Source: Cryobacterium sp. (GTDB lineage: Bacteria > Actinomycetota > Actinomycetes > Actinomycetales > Microbacteriaceae). Taken from it: DNA of 45,236 bases. The DNA lies in the NCBI GenBank assembly GCA_019638935.1, contig JAHBSW010000017.1:1-45236 (forward strand), written 5' to 3'. The number at the start of each line of letters is the position of its first letter. Positions within the stretch are counted from its first letter, which is position 1. Positions 1-8,988 of the stretch are shown piece by piece. The notes beneath the pieces were generated by a model. The model had not been told where the DNA came from. It searched no databases and was given only the letters and a program-made list of their open reading frames with translations. The translations under genes were made by a program, and so were the position numbers.

Positions 1-10
1 ATCTGACCCG

Positions 11-3000
11 GTGAAGCTGCAATTCAAGGTCCAGGAGTACCAGACGGCCGCCGTCGACGCGGTTGTGGACTGCTTCCGCGCTGTGCATCGGCAGCCGTTC
101 GCCGACAACGTCACCTACAAGATCGACCCCGGCCGCACGACAGGCCGACGCGGCCAGCCCGAGCTGGATCACGGCGTCGATGACGCCGCGGCGCAGACGG
201 GCTACGGCAACAGCGCCCTGCTGCTAAACCCAGCCCAACTCCTCGATAACATCCAAGCCGTCCAGCGGCGCACCAGCGGGCTCCCGCTGTCGGGAGAACT
301 GATTGCCAGCCCGGCGGCAGGGCTGAACCTGGACGTCGAGATGGAGACCGGCACCGGCAAGACCTACGTCTACATCAAGACGATCATGGAGCTTCACCGG
401 CAGTTCGGCTGGTCGAAGTTCGTGGTCGTCGTTCCCAGCGTCGCGATCCGCGAAGGCGTGAAGAAGTCCTTCGAGATCACCGCCGACCACTTCCTCTCCG
501 AGTACAGGACTCAGGCCAGGGCCTTCGTCTATGACTCCGAGCATCTCGAAGACGTTGAGACCTTCTCGTCGGACACCGGCATCCAGGTCATGATCATCAA
601 TGCGCAGAACTTCAACCGCGACGCCAAGAAGGCCGACCAGGATGCCGCCGAGACTGGCAAGTCCTCGGGCCTGAAGATGTTCAAGACACTCGACGGCTTC
701 AAGTCCCGTCGCCCCATCGACGTGATCGCCGCGAACCGCCCGATCCTTATCATCGACGAGCCGCAGCGCCTCGGCGGCAACCCGTCGAAGCCCAGCGAAA
801 CCCTGAAGGCCCTCGGGCGATTCAACGCCCTCTTCGCTCTGCGCTACTCGGCGACCCACGCCATCGAGCACAACAAGGTCCACAGACTGGACGCCCTCGA
901 TGCCTACAACAAGAAGCTCGTCAAGAAGATCGCCGCGCGCGGCATCAGCGTCAAAGGGCTCGCAGGGAGCAGCGCGTACCTCTACGTCGACGGGCTCGAA
1001 CTCGGCAAAGGTGCCGACTTCCCGAAGGCACGCGTCGAAATCCAGCACCAGCCGAAGAACGGGAGCATCACGCTCAAGACCGTCAAGGTCAAGCAGGGCG
1101 ACCGGCTCCACGACATCTCCGGCGGCATCGAAGCCTACAAGGGGCTCGTCATCGATGACATCGACGCGATCGCGAACACCGTCACACTCCTGGACGGGCA
1201 AGTGCTCCAGGGCGGGCAGGTCACGAACGATGTGACCGACGAGCAGAAGCGACGGCTCCAGATCCGGGAGGTCATCCGCGCGCACCTCGACAAGGAGCGG
1301 CAGCTCTTCGGACACGGCATCAAGGTGCTCTCGCTCTTCTTCATCGACGAGGTGCTGAAGTACCGCGACTACGACCAGCCCGACCGACTCGGCGAGTACG
1401 CCCGCGTCTTCGAGCAGGAGTACGAGGCGCTCAAGATCGAGCGGCTCAGCGAACTCGACTTCGACGAATCTGGCGAGGAGTATCGGACGTTCCTGGAGCG
1501 CGACGCGGTTCGCGACATCCACAACGGCTACTTCTCCGTCGACAAGAAGACCGGGCGCTGGGTCGACAGCGATGCCTCTGATGCGTCCGACGAAAAGGGG
1601 AAGGGCCTGTCCAAGGATGCCGAGGCATACGATGCCATCCTGCGTGACAAGGAGAAGCTTCTCGACCGCGACTACGCGCTCCGGTTCATCTTCAGCCACT
1701 CCGCGCTGCGGGAGGGCTGGGACAACCCGAACGTGTTCACGCTCGGATTCCTCAAGAAGGCGACCGCCGGGGATTCGCGTCGCCAGGAGGTCGGGCGCGG
1801 CCTTCGCCTCGCCGTCGACCACAACGGCGACCGGGCAGACAATCCCGTAACCGTCCACGACATCAACGTTCTCACCGTCGTCACCGAGGAGTCCTACGTC
1901 GACTTCGTCGCGGGGTTCCAGAAGGAAACGCTGGGCCTGCTCAGCGCGCGGCCACGGAAGGCTACGCCCGAGTTCTTCGTCGGGGCAGTCCTGCGCGACG
2001 TGATCGCTGGAGCCGAGCACAAGGTCACGCTCGACGAGGCGAAGCAGCTCCAGCACTGGCTCATCAAGCACGACTTCATCGACTACGACCAGCACCTCAC
2101 CGACAAGTGGCTCGGACGCGGCGACCTCCCCGAGATTCCGGCCATGCCACCGGCGCTCCAGCCGTACTTCTACCAGGTCGCCGAGCTGATCGACTCGCTC
2201 CACATCCAGGCGCCGAAGGTCGACGACGGCCGCAAGGCGAAGATCGTGCCGATGAACAAGGCGAACTTCAACAAGAAGGATTTCCAGGAGCTCTGGGCGC
2301 GCATCAACCACCGCGTCGTGTACCAGGTGGAGTTCGACTCGCAGGAACTCATCGACAACTGCACGCGCATCCTCGACACCTCTCTCGAAGTAGCAAGGCT
2401 CCAGTACGTCGTGACCGAAGGCGTCCAACGTGACGTCATCGAGGCGGAGCACCTCGAGTCTGGGGAGAGCTTCAAGGTGACCCGAACCAAGTCGTCGGAG
2501 TCGACACTGAGCGCAAGCTCCACGGTTCCCTACGACCTGATCGGCGAGATCGCTGAGAAGACCAAGCTCACCCGCCGCACCGTTGCGACGATCCTTCGCG
2601 GCGTCAGGCCCGACACGTTTACGAAGTTCAAGCAGAATCCGGAGCAGTTCATCACGGAGGCTGCCCGACTCATCCGCGAGCAAGCCGCCGCAACGATGGT
2701 CGAGCACATCGAGTACGACATCCTCGAAGACCGCTACGACACCTCGATCTTCACCGAGAATCAGACCGCACAGGATCTCTCGAAGGCCGTGCATACTCCG
2801 AACAAGAACGTCTACGAGTACGTCCTCGACGACTCGCAGGTCGAGCGTGAGTTCGGTGCGGCACTCGATATCAGCGAAGAGGTATCCGTCTTCACGAAGC
2901 TCCCGCGCGGCTTCAAGATTCCGACTCCGCTCGATGATTACAACCCTGATTGGGCAATCGCCTTCCAGGAAGGGGCAGTCAAGCACGTCTACTTCGTCGC

Positions 3001-3169
3001 CGAAACGAAGTTCTCCCTTTCATCGCTCGAACTGCGCGGCGCTGAGAAGGCGAAGATCGACTGCGCCAACAAGCTCTTCGAGAAGCTCGACCAGGTAGCC
3101 GGTACGCCGGGCGTCAGGTACCACGGCGTGACGAGTTACGACCATCTGCTGCAACTCGTTGGAGCGTGA
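11..3169 (+). CDS. res: Type III restriction endonuclease, Res (helicase/nuclease) subunit
   Basis: Restriction subunit of a type III restriction-modification system: an ATP-dependent translocase/helicase that cuts DNA in complex with a Mod methyltransferase. The 1052-residue length fits the family. An SF2 Walker A (METGTGKTYV, residues 111-120) is followed by the type III form of motif II (IIDEPQ, 247-252) and a motif III SATH. A helicase C-terminal region (REGWDNPNVF, then QEVGRGLR) follows. The extreme C-terminus has a PD-(D/E)XK nuclease core: PD at 979-980 and ETK at 998-1000. The start is GTG at 11. A TGA at 4-6 may be the stop of an upstream gene, plausibly mod, but that gene lies outside the window. 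The stop overlaps the next gene by 4 bases, so this heads or continues an operon. The assignment is confident; DNA specificity cannot be read from this subunit. Confidence 0.93.
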   Translation: MKLQFKVQEYQTAAVDAVVDCFRAVHRQPFADNVTYKIDPGRTTGRRGQPELDHGVDDAAAQTGYGNSALLLNPAQLLDNIQAVQRRTSGLPLSGELIASPAAGLNLDVEMETGTGKTYVYIKTIMELHRQFGWSKFVVVVPSVAIREGVKKSFEITADHFLSEYRTQARAFVYDSEHLEDVETFSSDTGIQVMIINAQNFNRDAKKADQDAAETGKSSGLKMFKTLDGFKSRRPIDVIAANRPILIIDEPQRLGGNPSKPSETLKALGRFNALFALRYSATHAIEHNKVHRLDALDAYNKKLVKKIAARGISVKGLAGSSAYLYVDGLELGKGADFPKARVEIQHQPKNGSITLKTVKVKQGDRLHDISGGIEAYKGLVIDDIDAIANTVTLLDGQVLQGGQVTNDVTDEQKRRLQIREVIRAHLDKERQLFGHGIKVLSLFFIDEVLKYRDYDQPDRLGEYARVFEQEYEALKIERLSELDFDESGEEYRTFLERDAVRDIHNGYFSVDKKTGRWVDSDASDASDEKGKGLSKDAEAYDAILRDKEKLLDRDYALRFIFSHSALREGWDNPNVFTLGFLKKATAGDSRRQEVGRGLRLAVDHNGDRADNPVTVHDINVLTVVTEESYVDFVAGFQKETLGLLSARPRKATPEFFVGAVLRDVIAGAEHKVTLDEAKQLQHWLIKHDFIDYDQHLTDKWLGRGDLPEIPAMPPALQPYFYQVAELIDSLHIQAPKVDDGRKAKIVPMNKANFNKKDFQELWARINHRVVYQVEFDSQELIDNCTRILDTSLEVARLQYVVTEGVQRDVIEAEHLESGESFKVTRTKSSESTLSASSTVPYDLIGEIAEKTKLTRRTVATILRGVRPDTFTKFKQNPEQFITEAARLIREQAAATMVEHIEYDILEDRYDTSIFTENQTAQDLSKAVHTPNKNVYEYVLDDSQVEREFGAALDISEEVSVFTKLPRGFKIPTPLDDYNPDWAIAFQEGAVKHVYFVAETKFSLSSLELRGAEKAKIDCANKLFEKLDQVAGTPGVRYHGVTSYDHLLQLVGA

Positions 3170-4641
3170 GCCGGATGGTCATCGAGCTGTACTTCTCCCA
3201 GCACTTCGGGGTATCGCCTAAGGTGCTGGAGGACTACGGCGCGTTCGATGTCAGCCTCGCCTCCGACCTACCACTCTTCGTCGACCCCTTCCTGCTCTTC
3301 AACAGCAAGAAGCAGGAGTACCGCGATCTCCACGACGGAATGATCCGCTACCTCGTATTCCTCCGCGACCGGGCCATCCCCGATCTCGATCCGGGGCTCA
3401 TCAAGGCCTGGTACATGTTCCAGGAGGTGAAGCAGAACTGGCTCGGATTCACCGTCCTCGGCAACTCGGGGAGTGGACTCGGCAAGGACTTCGCCCGCGC
3501 ACTGCACAGCTCTCTCGGCTCGATCCTGAAAGGGTTCGGGTCGGAGTCGATCACCAAGGGTGCCCACCTGGAGAAGCTCGCGCTCATCAAAGAAGGCGTC
3601 GGGCGCGACAACATCAGCGACTTCACCACGAACCTCATCAAGGGTTACCTGCTGGAGTACACGCAGGCGTTCGCTCAGGCGCATCTGTCGGCCGACCGGC
3701 GCGGCACATTCTCGGTCGCCCGCGCGGTCTTCAACTACGAGACCGAGATCTGGGAATCGCGCCAATACGAACTGCCCGCGCTCCGCGGGGACTACGTTCT
3801 GCTCACCCCGGCCGACATGCTCACCAAGGACGACACCTGGATCAGTCGTTCCGACCTGGTGCGCGAATTCAGCAGCATCCCCGACGCCATCGAAGATGAC
3901 CAGCTTCGCGCGCAGGTCAACAACTACCTCTTCAAGAAGCTGAGCGACAAGCCCACCAAGAAGGAGTACTCGGACCTGGCGGCTGCGGCGATCCTCCAGT
4001 TTCCCGAGGTCATCGACTACTACATCCGCCAGAAGGAGGAAACCGGGGAGCAGGCAGTCGGCCTCAGCGCAAGACGGCGGCAGGAGGTCTTCGAGATCCT
4101 CGTGCAGATGGTGCAGAAAGTCGTCGAAGACATCCGCACCAACACCTCGCTGTACCTGACGCCGGTCACCAGCTACGACGAGGCGCTGACCCGCGCCAAC
4201 GGATTCAAGAAGTACGTCGAGAACCAGGACGGCCACCGGCTCCTCAACAAGCCCGGCCAGGAACGCCCCCTCGCCACGGAGAAGGAGGTCCAGCTCTTCT
4301 TCGGCCTCATTTTCTTCGGCAGCGAGTTCGACGTGAACCGCGAGGTCAACAACGGGCGCGGTCCCGTGGACTTCAAAGTGAGCAAAGGAGCCGTCGACAA
4401 GTCGCTGATCGAGATCAAGCTCGCCAGCAACAGCCAACTGAAGCGGAACCTCCAGAACCAGGTCGAGGTCTACGAGAAGGCGAACGGCACGCGCAGCTCG
4501 GTCAAGATGATCGTCTGCTACACGGAGGCGGACGTGGCGAAGGTCGATTCCGTCCTGAAGGAGCTGGATCTCCGCGGCGAGAAGTCCATCGTCGTCATCG
4601 ACGCGCGCGCCGACAACAAGCCCTCGGGCTCGAAGGCATAA
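3166..4641 (+). CDS. Uncharacterised defence-operon protein with PD-(D/E)XK-like C-terminal domain
   Basis: I do not recognise a named family for this 491-residue protein. No signal peptide or membrane segment is visible. The first 380 residues look mainly alpha-helical and carry no motif I know. The C-terminal ~100 residues look like a PD-(D/E)XK nuclease fold: an Asp in GPVDFKVS (D402), then EIK (E416, K418), then an amphipathic helix (NLQNQVEVYEKAN) and a hydrophobic strand (VKMIVCYTE). That order of D, E-x-K and helix is the usual core. GTG 3166 overlaps the res stop by 4 bases; ATG 3175 is an alternative start. It sits between a type III Res gene and an AAA_13 ATPase gene, so a role in restriction or abortive infection is inferred. 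Nuclease activity is a prediction from motif spacing only. Confidence 0.7.
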   Translation: MSRMVIELYFSQHFGVSPKVLEDYGAFDVSLASDLPLFVDPFLLFNSKKQEYRDLHDGMIRYLVFLRDRAIPDLDPGLIKAWYMFQEVKQNWLGFTVLGNSGSGLGKDFARALHSSLGSILKGFGSESITKGAHLEKLALIKEGVGRDNISDFTTNLIKGYLLEYTQAFAQAHLSADRRGTFSVARAVFNYETEIWESRQYELPALRGDYVLLTPADMLTKDDTWISRSDLVREFSSIPDAIEDDQLRAQVNNYLFKKLSDKPTKKEYSDLAAAAILQFPEVIDYYIRQKEETGEQAVGLSARRRQEVFEILVQMVQKVVEDIRTNTSLYLTPVTSYDEALTRANGFKKYVENQDGHRLLNKPGQERPLATEKEVQLFFGLIFFGSEFDVNREVNNGRGPVDFKVSKGAVDKSLIEIKLASNSQLKRNLQNQVEVYEKANGTRSSVKMIVCYTEADVAKVDSVLKELDLRGEKSIVVIDARADNKPSGSKA

Positions 4642-4656
4642 GGCGGTTCAGCAGCG

Positions 4657-6939
4657 ATGCTTCAGTACCTTCGGCTGCGCGGTGCCCCCGCCTTCGACCC
4701 GGCATCCGGTACAGACATCGGCCCGCTCAAGCCGGTGAACTTCTTCTTCGGGTCCAACGGCTCCGGCAAGACGACGATCAGCCGCGCCTTGGCCGACTCG
4801 ACGCGGTTCACGGGAACCACCTTGGAGTGGAACCCAGCGACCAGCGTGCTCGGCATCAAGGTCTACAACCGCGACTACGTCAATGCGACGCTCACGCCCG
4901 CAGGCCACCTGGCTGGCGTGTTCCTCCTGGGCGAGACGAACGCTGAGATCCAGACCGAGATCGAATCGCTGACAGGACCGAGTGGTTCCATCGCCGCTGC
5001 CAAAGAAGGCCTTGCGGGACTCCGCGCCTCGTTGGACGCGAAGAACGGTGAGATCGATGGTGTCCGTACCGCGCTGAAGGAGGCGGCGTGGGCGAAGCGC
5101 AATGACGTCCCTGCAGAACTGCGTGAGATGTTCACGGGGTACAACAACAGCAAAGATCGGCTTCTGGACCGACTGCTCGAAGTCGCGGCGGCGAACCTCT
5201 CTGCCTCCGAGGACTTCACGGCGCTTACCTCCGAGGCAGCAGCAGTTCTCGCGGAAGATGCGCAACCGCTCCTGGAGCTGCCGCTTGGACGCGACATCAA
5301 GATCGAAGACGCGCCGGGCCACTCTCTCTTGGGCGCGGCAGTCGTGGGTAGCGGGGATGTGCGCCTCGCGCCTCTTATCCAGCAGCTCGGCAACGCCGAC
5401 TGGGTTCAGCATGGTCGTACCCATCTCGAACACGCGAACGGTGTCTGCCCGTTCTGCCAGCAGACCGTTCCATCCGACCTCGGTGAGCAATTGGAGGCGT
5501 ACTTCGACCGGACCTACGTCGAGCAGATGGAACAACTGTCGGCCCTCAACCAGCACTTCGAGTCCTGGGAGCAGCAGTGGACGACCTATCTCGATGATCT
5601 GCCAGCGAAGCCGGGCGTCGCCGAGCACCTCAATGCCGAACGGCTAGCGACCGCGCGTGCTGCGCTGGAGCTGGTGATCGCTGAGACCCGAGCACAGCTG
5701 AGCGCAAAACTGTCCGGGCCGTCGAGCATCCTCTCGGTGCCCGATCCCTCGCCGCAGGTAGAAGGCGTCAACGCCGTTGTTCGGGAGGCCAACACGGCAA
5801 TCCAGGGCTTCAACCTACTCCTCAGGAACCGATCAGCCGCGAGGAAGTCGCTTCTCGACCGCTGCTGGGTCGTGTTCGCCCGGGTGACCCTCGTCGCCGA
5901 ACTCGCCCGCTATGAGGGAGCGATGCCTGGTCACCTGACGGGGAAGGAAAGCATCGAAGGGCAGATCGTGTCGGCGACGGCGGACATCCGCGCCAAAGAG
6001 TCGCGCCTCCGCGAGCTTCAGGCGAAGGTCACATCAAGCAAGCCGATCATCGACCGCATCAACCGCCTCTTGGATTCCGTCGGCTTCCATTCCTTCTCAC
6101 TGGCGGAGTCGACAGCAGTTCAGGACGGTTACACCCTCGTCCGCTCGAACGGCGACGTCGCAACGGAGACCCTCAGCGAAGGCGAGCGGACATTCATCAC
6201 CTTCCTCTATTTCGCTCAGTCGCTACATGGCTCGCCGCAGGATGAAGCCGAGCCGAATGATCTCCTGGCGGTGATCGACGACCCGATATCAAGCCTCGAC
6301 AGCGATGTGCTGTACGCCGTCTCCACCCTTGTCCGCAGGCTCGTCGAGGATGTCGCAGCAGGCACAGGCCGAGTGCGGCAGCTCCTGCTCATGACGCACA
6401 ACGCTCACTTCCACAAGGACGTGACCTATCGCCCGCACGGCGGCCCGAAGCTCGGGTCTTGGAAGTACGGTGTCGTGCGGAAGCGAAGCGGGCAGTCGAG
6501 CGAAGTCGAGCTACGCGACGACAACCCGATCCAAACCGCCTACGGTGCCCTGTGGGACGAGGTCAAGAGGTCGGCCGAGCGTCCCTCGGAGAGCGCAGTC
6601 GGCCTCCAGAACACCTTGCGTCGCATCCTGGAGACCTACTTCAAAGTGCTCGGCGGTGTCGACGATCCCGCCATCATTGCCAAGTTCGAGGGAGACGAGC
6701 AAGTCATCTGTCGCTCGCTCTTCACCTGGGTCAATGCTGGCTCCCACTCGATCTTCGATGACCTCGACTACTCGCCGACGCCGAGCACCGTAGAGGCCAA
6801 CCTCCGTGTGTTCCGCCGCATCTTCGAGGAGCACGGGCAGATCGGTCACTACCGCATGATGATGGGCGAGCCTGTCGAAGAAGTCTCTGCGGAGGATCAG
6901 GCGGTCGAGGTCGAGTCGGGGAGTGAAGCAATCGAATGA
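4657..6939 (+). CDS. AAA_13 ATPase, RloC/PrrC-like candidate anticodon nuclease
   Basis: SMC/Rad50-type ATPase of the AAA_13 group, which includes the tRNA anticodon nucleases PrrC and RloC that are linked to restriction systems. Walker A is GSNGSGKTT (residues 32-40). The ABC signature is LSEGE (506-510) and Walker B is VIDDPISSLD (539-548). The long middle region is charged and coiled-coil-like and contains one CPFC (C264, C267), the position and form expected of a Rad50/RloC-type zinc hook. In the C-terminal region R655-x3-E659 followed by H697 resembles the Arg-Glu-His triad of PrrC, with somewhat wider spacing before the His. The 760-residue length fits RloC better than the ~400-residue PrrC. 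ATG 4657 lies 15 bases after the previous stop. ATPase identity is firm; tRNA cleavage is inferred from motifs and context. Confidence 0.82.
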   Translation: MLQYLRLRGAPAFDPASGTDIGPLKPVNFFFGSNGSGKTTISRALADSTRFTGTTLEWNPATSVLGIKVYNRDYVNATLTPAGHLAGVFLLGETNAEIQTEIESLTGPSGSIAAAKEGLAGLRASLDAKNGEIDGVRTALKEAAWAKRNDVPAELREMFTGYNNSKDRLLDRLLEVAAANLSASEDFTALTSEAAAVLAEDAQPLLELPLGRDIKIEDAPGHSLLGAAVVGSGDVRLAPLIQQLGNADWVQHGRTHLEHANGVCPFCQQTVPSDLGEQLEAYFDRTYVEQMEQLSALNQHFESWEQQWTTYLDDLPAKPGVAEHLNAERLATARAALELVIAETRAQLSAKLSGPSSILSVPDPSPQVEGVNAVVREANTAIQGFNLLLRNRSAARKSLLDRCWVVFARVTLVAELARYEGAMPGHLTGKESIEGQIVSATADIRAKESRLRELQAKVTSSKPIIDRINRLLDSVGFHSFSLAESTAVQDGYTLVRSNGDVATETLSEGERTFITFLYFAQSLHGSPQDEAEPNDLLAVIDDPISSLDSDVLYAVSTLVRRLVEDVAAGTGRVRQLLLMTHNAHFHKDVTYRPHGGPKLGSWKYGVVRKRSGQSSEVELRDDNPIQTAYGALWDEVKRSAERPSESAVGLQNTLRRILETYFKVLGGVDDPAIIAKFEGDEQVICRSLFTWVNAGSHSIFDDLDYSPTPSTVEANLRVFRRIFEEHGQIGHYRMMMGEPVEEVSAEDQAVEVESGSEAIE

Positions 6940-7139
6940 CCGACATCCCCACGGGGCTGACCTCACGCCAGGAGATCGTTGAAATCGACATCTTCGACAG
7001 GCTCAGCGGGTCGATCCGCGACGCACTCCTCGCAGAGTTGTCGCAGAAGCCGGAGCACAAGATCATCTCCCTGTCGATCACGTCCTACAGCGAGTTCGCC
7101 ACGAGCTACCGTGCGGTCGCCGTCATCGAGTACCTGTAG
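6936..7139 (+). CDS. Small hypothetical protein in defence operon (67 aa)
   Basis: This 67-residue protein starts at an ATG that overlaps the stop of the AAA_13 gene (ATGA), so it is almost certainly translated with it. It has no Cys, no signal peptide and no membrane helix. The predicted pattern is a helix (IFDRLSGSIRDALLAEL) followed by two strands (HKIISLSITSYS and RAVAVIEYL), ending abruptly at a hydrophobic tail. The pattern loosely recalls small Cse60-like proteins, but I cannot assign it. The next gene began only 5 bases downstream, at 7145, before the insertion element broke it. A role as a small regulator, inhibitor or accessory subunit of the neighbouring ATPase is possible but unsupported by any motif. 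Confidence 0.65.
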   Translation: MTDIPTGLTSRQEIVEIDIFDRLSGSIRDALLAELSQKPEHKIISLSITSYSEFATSYRAVAVIEYL

Positions 7140-7144
7140 GCATC

Positions 7145-7178
7145 GTGGGCAAGCGCGCCGACAGTGATGAGCACTATG
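7145..7178 (+). pseudogene. 5' fragment of a gene interrupted by the IS21-family element
   Basis: GTG at 7145, 5 bases after the previous stop, opens a frame reading MGKRADSDEHY that runs straight into the left end of the insertion element. If the element and one copy of the 6-base target duplication are removed, the frame continues without a break at 11761 (VLDLCDEVIGVRGERQ). That continuity shows this was the next gene of the defence operon before the insertion. The remainder is annotated at 11761-12019. Confidence 0.8.
7173..7178. repeat. Left copy of target-site duplication (ACTATG)
   Basis: ACTATG immediately precedes the left end of the element. The identical hexamer is at 11755-11760, immediately after the right end. 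Six bases is within the range IS21-family elements produce. Removing one copy with the element restores a continuous reading frame. Confidence 0.8.
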
Positions 7179-7213
7179 TGGCTCTGTCAGTCTGTTTTGG
7201 CCCCGGGGTGACG
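7179..7213 (+). repeat. Left inverted repeat of the IS21-family element
   Basis: This matches the reverse complement of 11720-11754 at 29 of 35 positions. Positions 7197-7213 form an uninterrupted 17-base match around the core TGGCCCCGGGGTGACG (7198-7213). It starts TGGCTCTGTCA; the corresponding right end reads TGACTTTGTCA. Confidence 0.85.
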
Positions 7214-7329
7214 GCTAGGAGTGGCCCCACTTTCTGACTTGCCGGGGCGGTTCTGACGGTTTGATCTGGCCCCACCCGAGCGTGTGTTTCGTGTTGCTTC
7301 AGGATGAGCGGGCCCGGCAGGGGTCGAAA

Positions 7330-8988
7330 GTGGAATTGTTCGCGGATATCCGGCGTGCCTCGCGCGTTGACGGGCTATCGGTGCGCGCGTTGGCAGACAG
7401 GTTCGGGGTGCACCGTCGCACGGTGCGGCAGGCGCTGGCGTCGCCGGTTCCACCGCAGCGGAAGACTCCGACTCGGATGTCGCCTCGGCTGGGGCCGTAC
7501 AAGGCGGTGATCGACGCGATGCTCACGCAGGATCTGGACGCTCCTCGCAAGCAGCGGCACACGGCGACAAGGGTTCTCGCGCGGCTGGTCGACGAGCACG
7601 AAGCGACGGGACTGTCCTACTCGACGGTCCGCGACTACGTGCGCGTACGTCGTGCTCAGATCGACGCCGCCGCCGGGCGCCGCGTCGAGGTGTTCGTCCC
7701 GCAGGAGCACGCACCTGGTGAGGAAGCCGAAGTCGATTTCGGCGAGGTCTGGGTGATCCTGGCCGGGGTGAAGACGAAGTGCCACATGTTCACGTTCCGG
7801 CTCTCGCACTCGGGGAAGGCGGTGCACCGGGTGTACTCGACGCAATCGCAGGAAGCGTTCCTCGAGGGACACATCGACGCGTTCGACGAGATCGGTGGGA
7901 TCCCGACCCTGCACATCCGATATGACAACCTCACGGCCGCGGTGCAGACGGTGCTGTACGGGAAGGGCCGTAGTCGGATAGAGAACGACCGGTGGGTGCT
8001 GTTCCGCTCGCATTACGGGTTCGACTCGTTCTACTGCCAGCCCGGGATCGATGGCGCCCATGAGAAGGGCGGCGTCGAAGGCGAAGTCGGTCGGTTTCGT
8101 CGCACCTGGCTTTCTCCGATGCCGGTCATCGACTCGCTCGCCGAGTTGAACGAGCAGATCCGCCGGTGGGACGCGCGCGACAACGAGCGGCGTATCAACA
8201 CCCGGATCCGCACTGTCGGGCAAGACTTCACCGACGAACAAGCACGCCTTGCGTCATTGCCAGGCGAGCTGTTCGACCCTGGCCTGGTGCTCTACCCGCG
8301 GGTAGACCGTTCGAGCCTGATCACCGTGCGGATGGCGAGGTACTCCGTGCCCGCCCGTCTGATCGGGCGAAAGGTGCGCGTCTCGTTGCGGGCGTCTGAA
8401 CTTGTGGTGTTCGATGGCCACGCCGAGGTCGCTCGGCACGAGCGGGTCGTGGCCCGCGGCGGCGAATCGATCAACCTCGACCACTACCTCGAGGTCCTCA
8501 GACGCAAGCCCGGCGCGTTGCCCGGATCCACCGCGCTGGCCCGTGCACGCGAAGCCGGCGTGTTCACGACAACGCATGACGCGTTCTGGCAGCAAGCGCG
8601 GAAGGTCGACGGCGACAGCGCCGGCACAAGGGCGCTGATCGACGTGCTCCTGCTCCACAGGACCATGCGAACCGTTGACGTGATCGCAGGGATCCGTGCC
8701 GCGCTCACGGTCGGGGCGGTGTCTGCCGACGTCGTCGCGGTCGAAGCCCGCCTGCACGCGGCCGGGCCCGAGTCAGACCGTCATCGCGTTGAACAACCGC
8801 GACGTGATGTGCAGCGAGTTTTCAGCCTCACCCAGCGTCGCCTCGCGGATCCGGCCGCGGTGATCGCCGGACTCCCAGCCGACCGGCGGCCGCTGCCATC
8901 CGTCGCCCACTACGACGAACTCCTCAGCCGACGTCCCGAACCGGAACCGCCGGTCACCGATAAGAGAGAAGGAATCACCGGAACATGA
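7330..8988 (+). CDS. istA: IS21-family transposase IstA
   Basis: DDE recombinase that cuts and joins the ends of the element. GTG 7330 gives 552 residues starting VELFADIRR, the usual N-terminus of this family, preceded by an AGGGG-like ribosome site; a TTG at 7261 is possible but less likely. The N-terminus has a helix-turn-helix (LSVRALADRFGVHRRTVRQAL). The rve-type catalytic core shows Asp in EVDFGEVWV, Asp in RYDNLTAAV, and Glu in the HEKGGVEGEVG block, in the expected order. The C-terminal part is the Mu-transposase-like beta region. The stop overlaps the istB start (ATGA), so the two are translationally coupled. All catalytic residues are present, so it should be functional. Confidence 0.95.
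   Translation: MELFADIRRASRVDGLSVRALADRFGVHRRTVRQALASPVPPQRKTPTRMSPRLGPYKAVIDAMLTQDLDAPRKQRHTATRVLARLVDEHEATGLSYSTVRDYVRVRRAQIDAAAGRRVEVFVPQEHAPGEEAEVDFGEVWVILAGVKTKCHMFTFRLSHSGKAVHRVYSTQSQEAFLEGHIDAFDEIGGIPTLHIRYDNLTAAVQTVLYGKGRSRIENDRWVLFRSHYGFDSFYCQPGIDGAHEKGGVEGEVGRFRRTWLSPMPVIDSLAELNEQIRRWDARDNERRINTRIRTVGQDFTDEQARLASLPGELFDPGLVLYPRVDRSSLITVRMARYSVPARLIGRKVRVSLRASELVVFDGHAEVARHERVVARGGESINLDHYLEVLRRKPGALPGSTALARAREAGVFTTTHDAFWQQARKVDGDSAGTRALIDVLLLHRTMRTVDVIAGIRAALTVGAVSADVVAVEARLHAAGPESDRHRVEQPRRDVQRVFSLTQRRLADPAAVIAGLPADRRPLPSVAHYDELLSRRPEPEPPVTDKREGITGT

Noticed and set aside
224-2986. 920-residue antisense reading frame opposite the Res gene
   Set aside because: It mirrors the codons of a clearly recognised gene, lacks any domain and is the expected shadow in high-GC DNA. 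The same applies to 3268-4437, 12562-14097, 23705-25240, 25533-27926 and 30804-32696 on the minus strand.
7261-7329. TTG start for IstA at 7261
   Set aside because: The added residues lie within the terminal repeat region and do not resemble the family; VELFADIRR at 7330 is the standard N-terminus.
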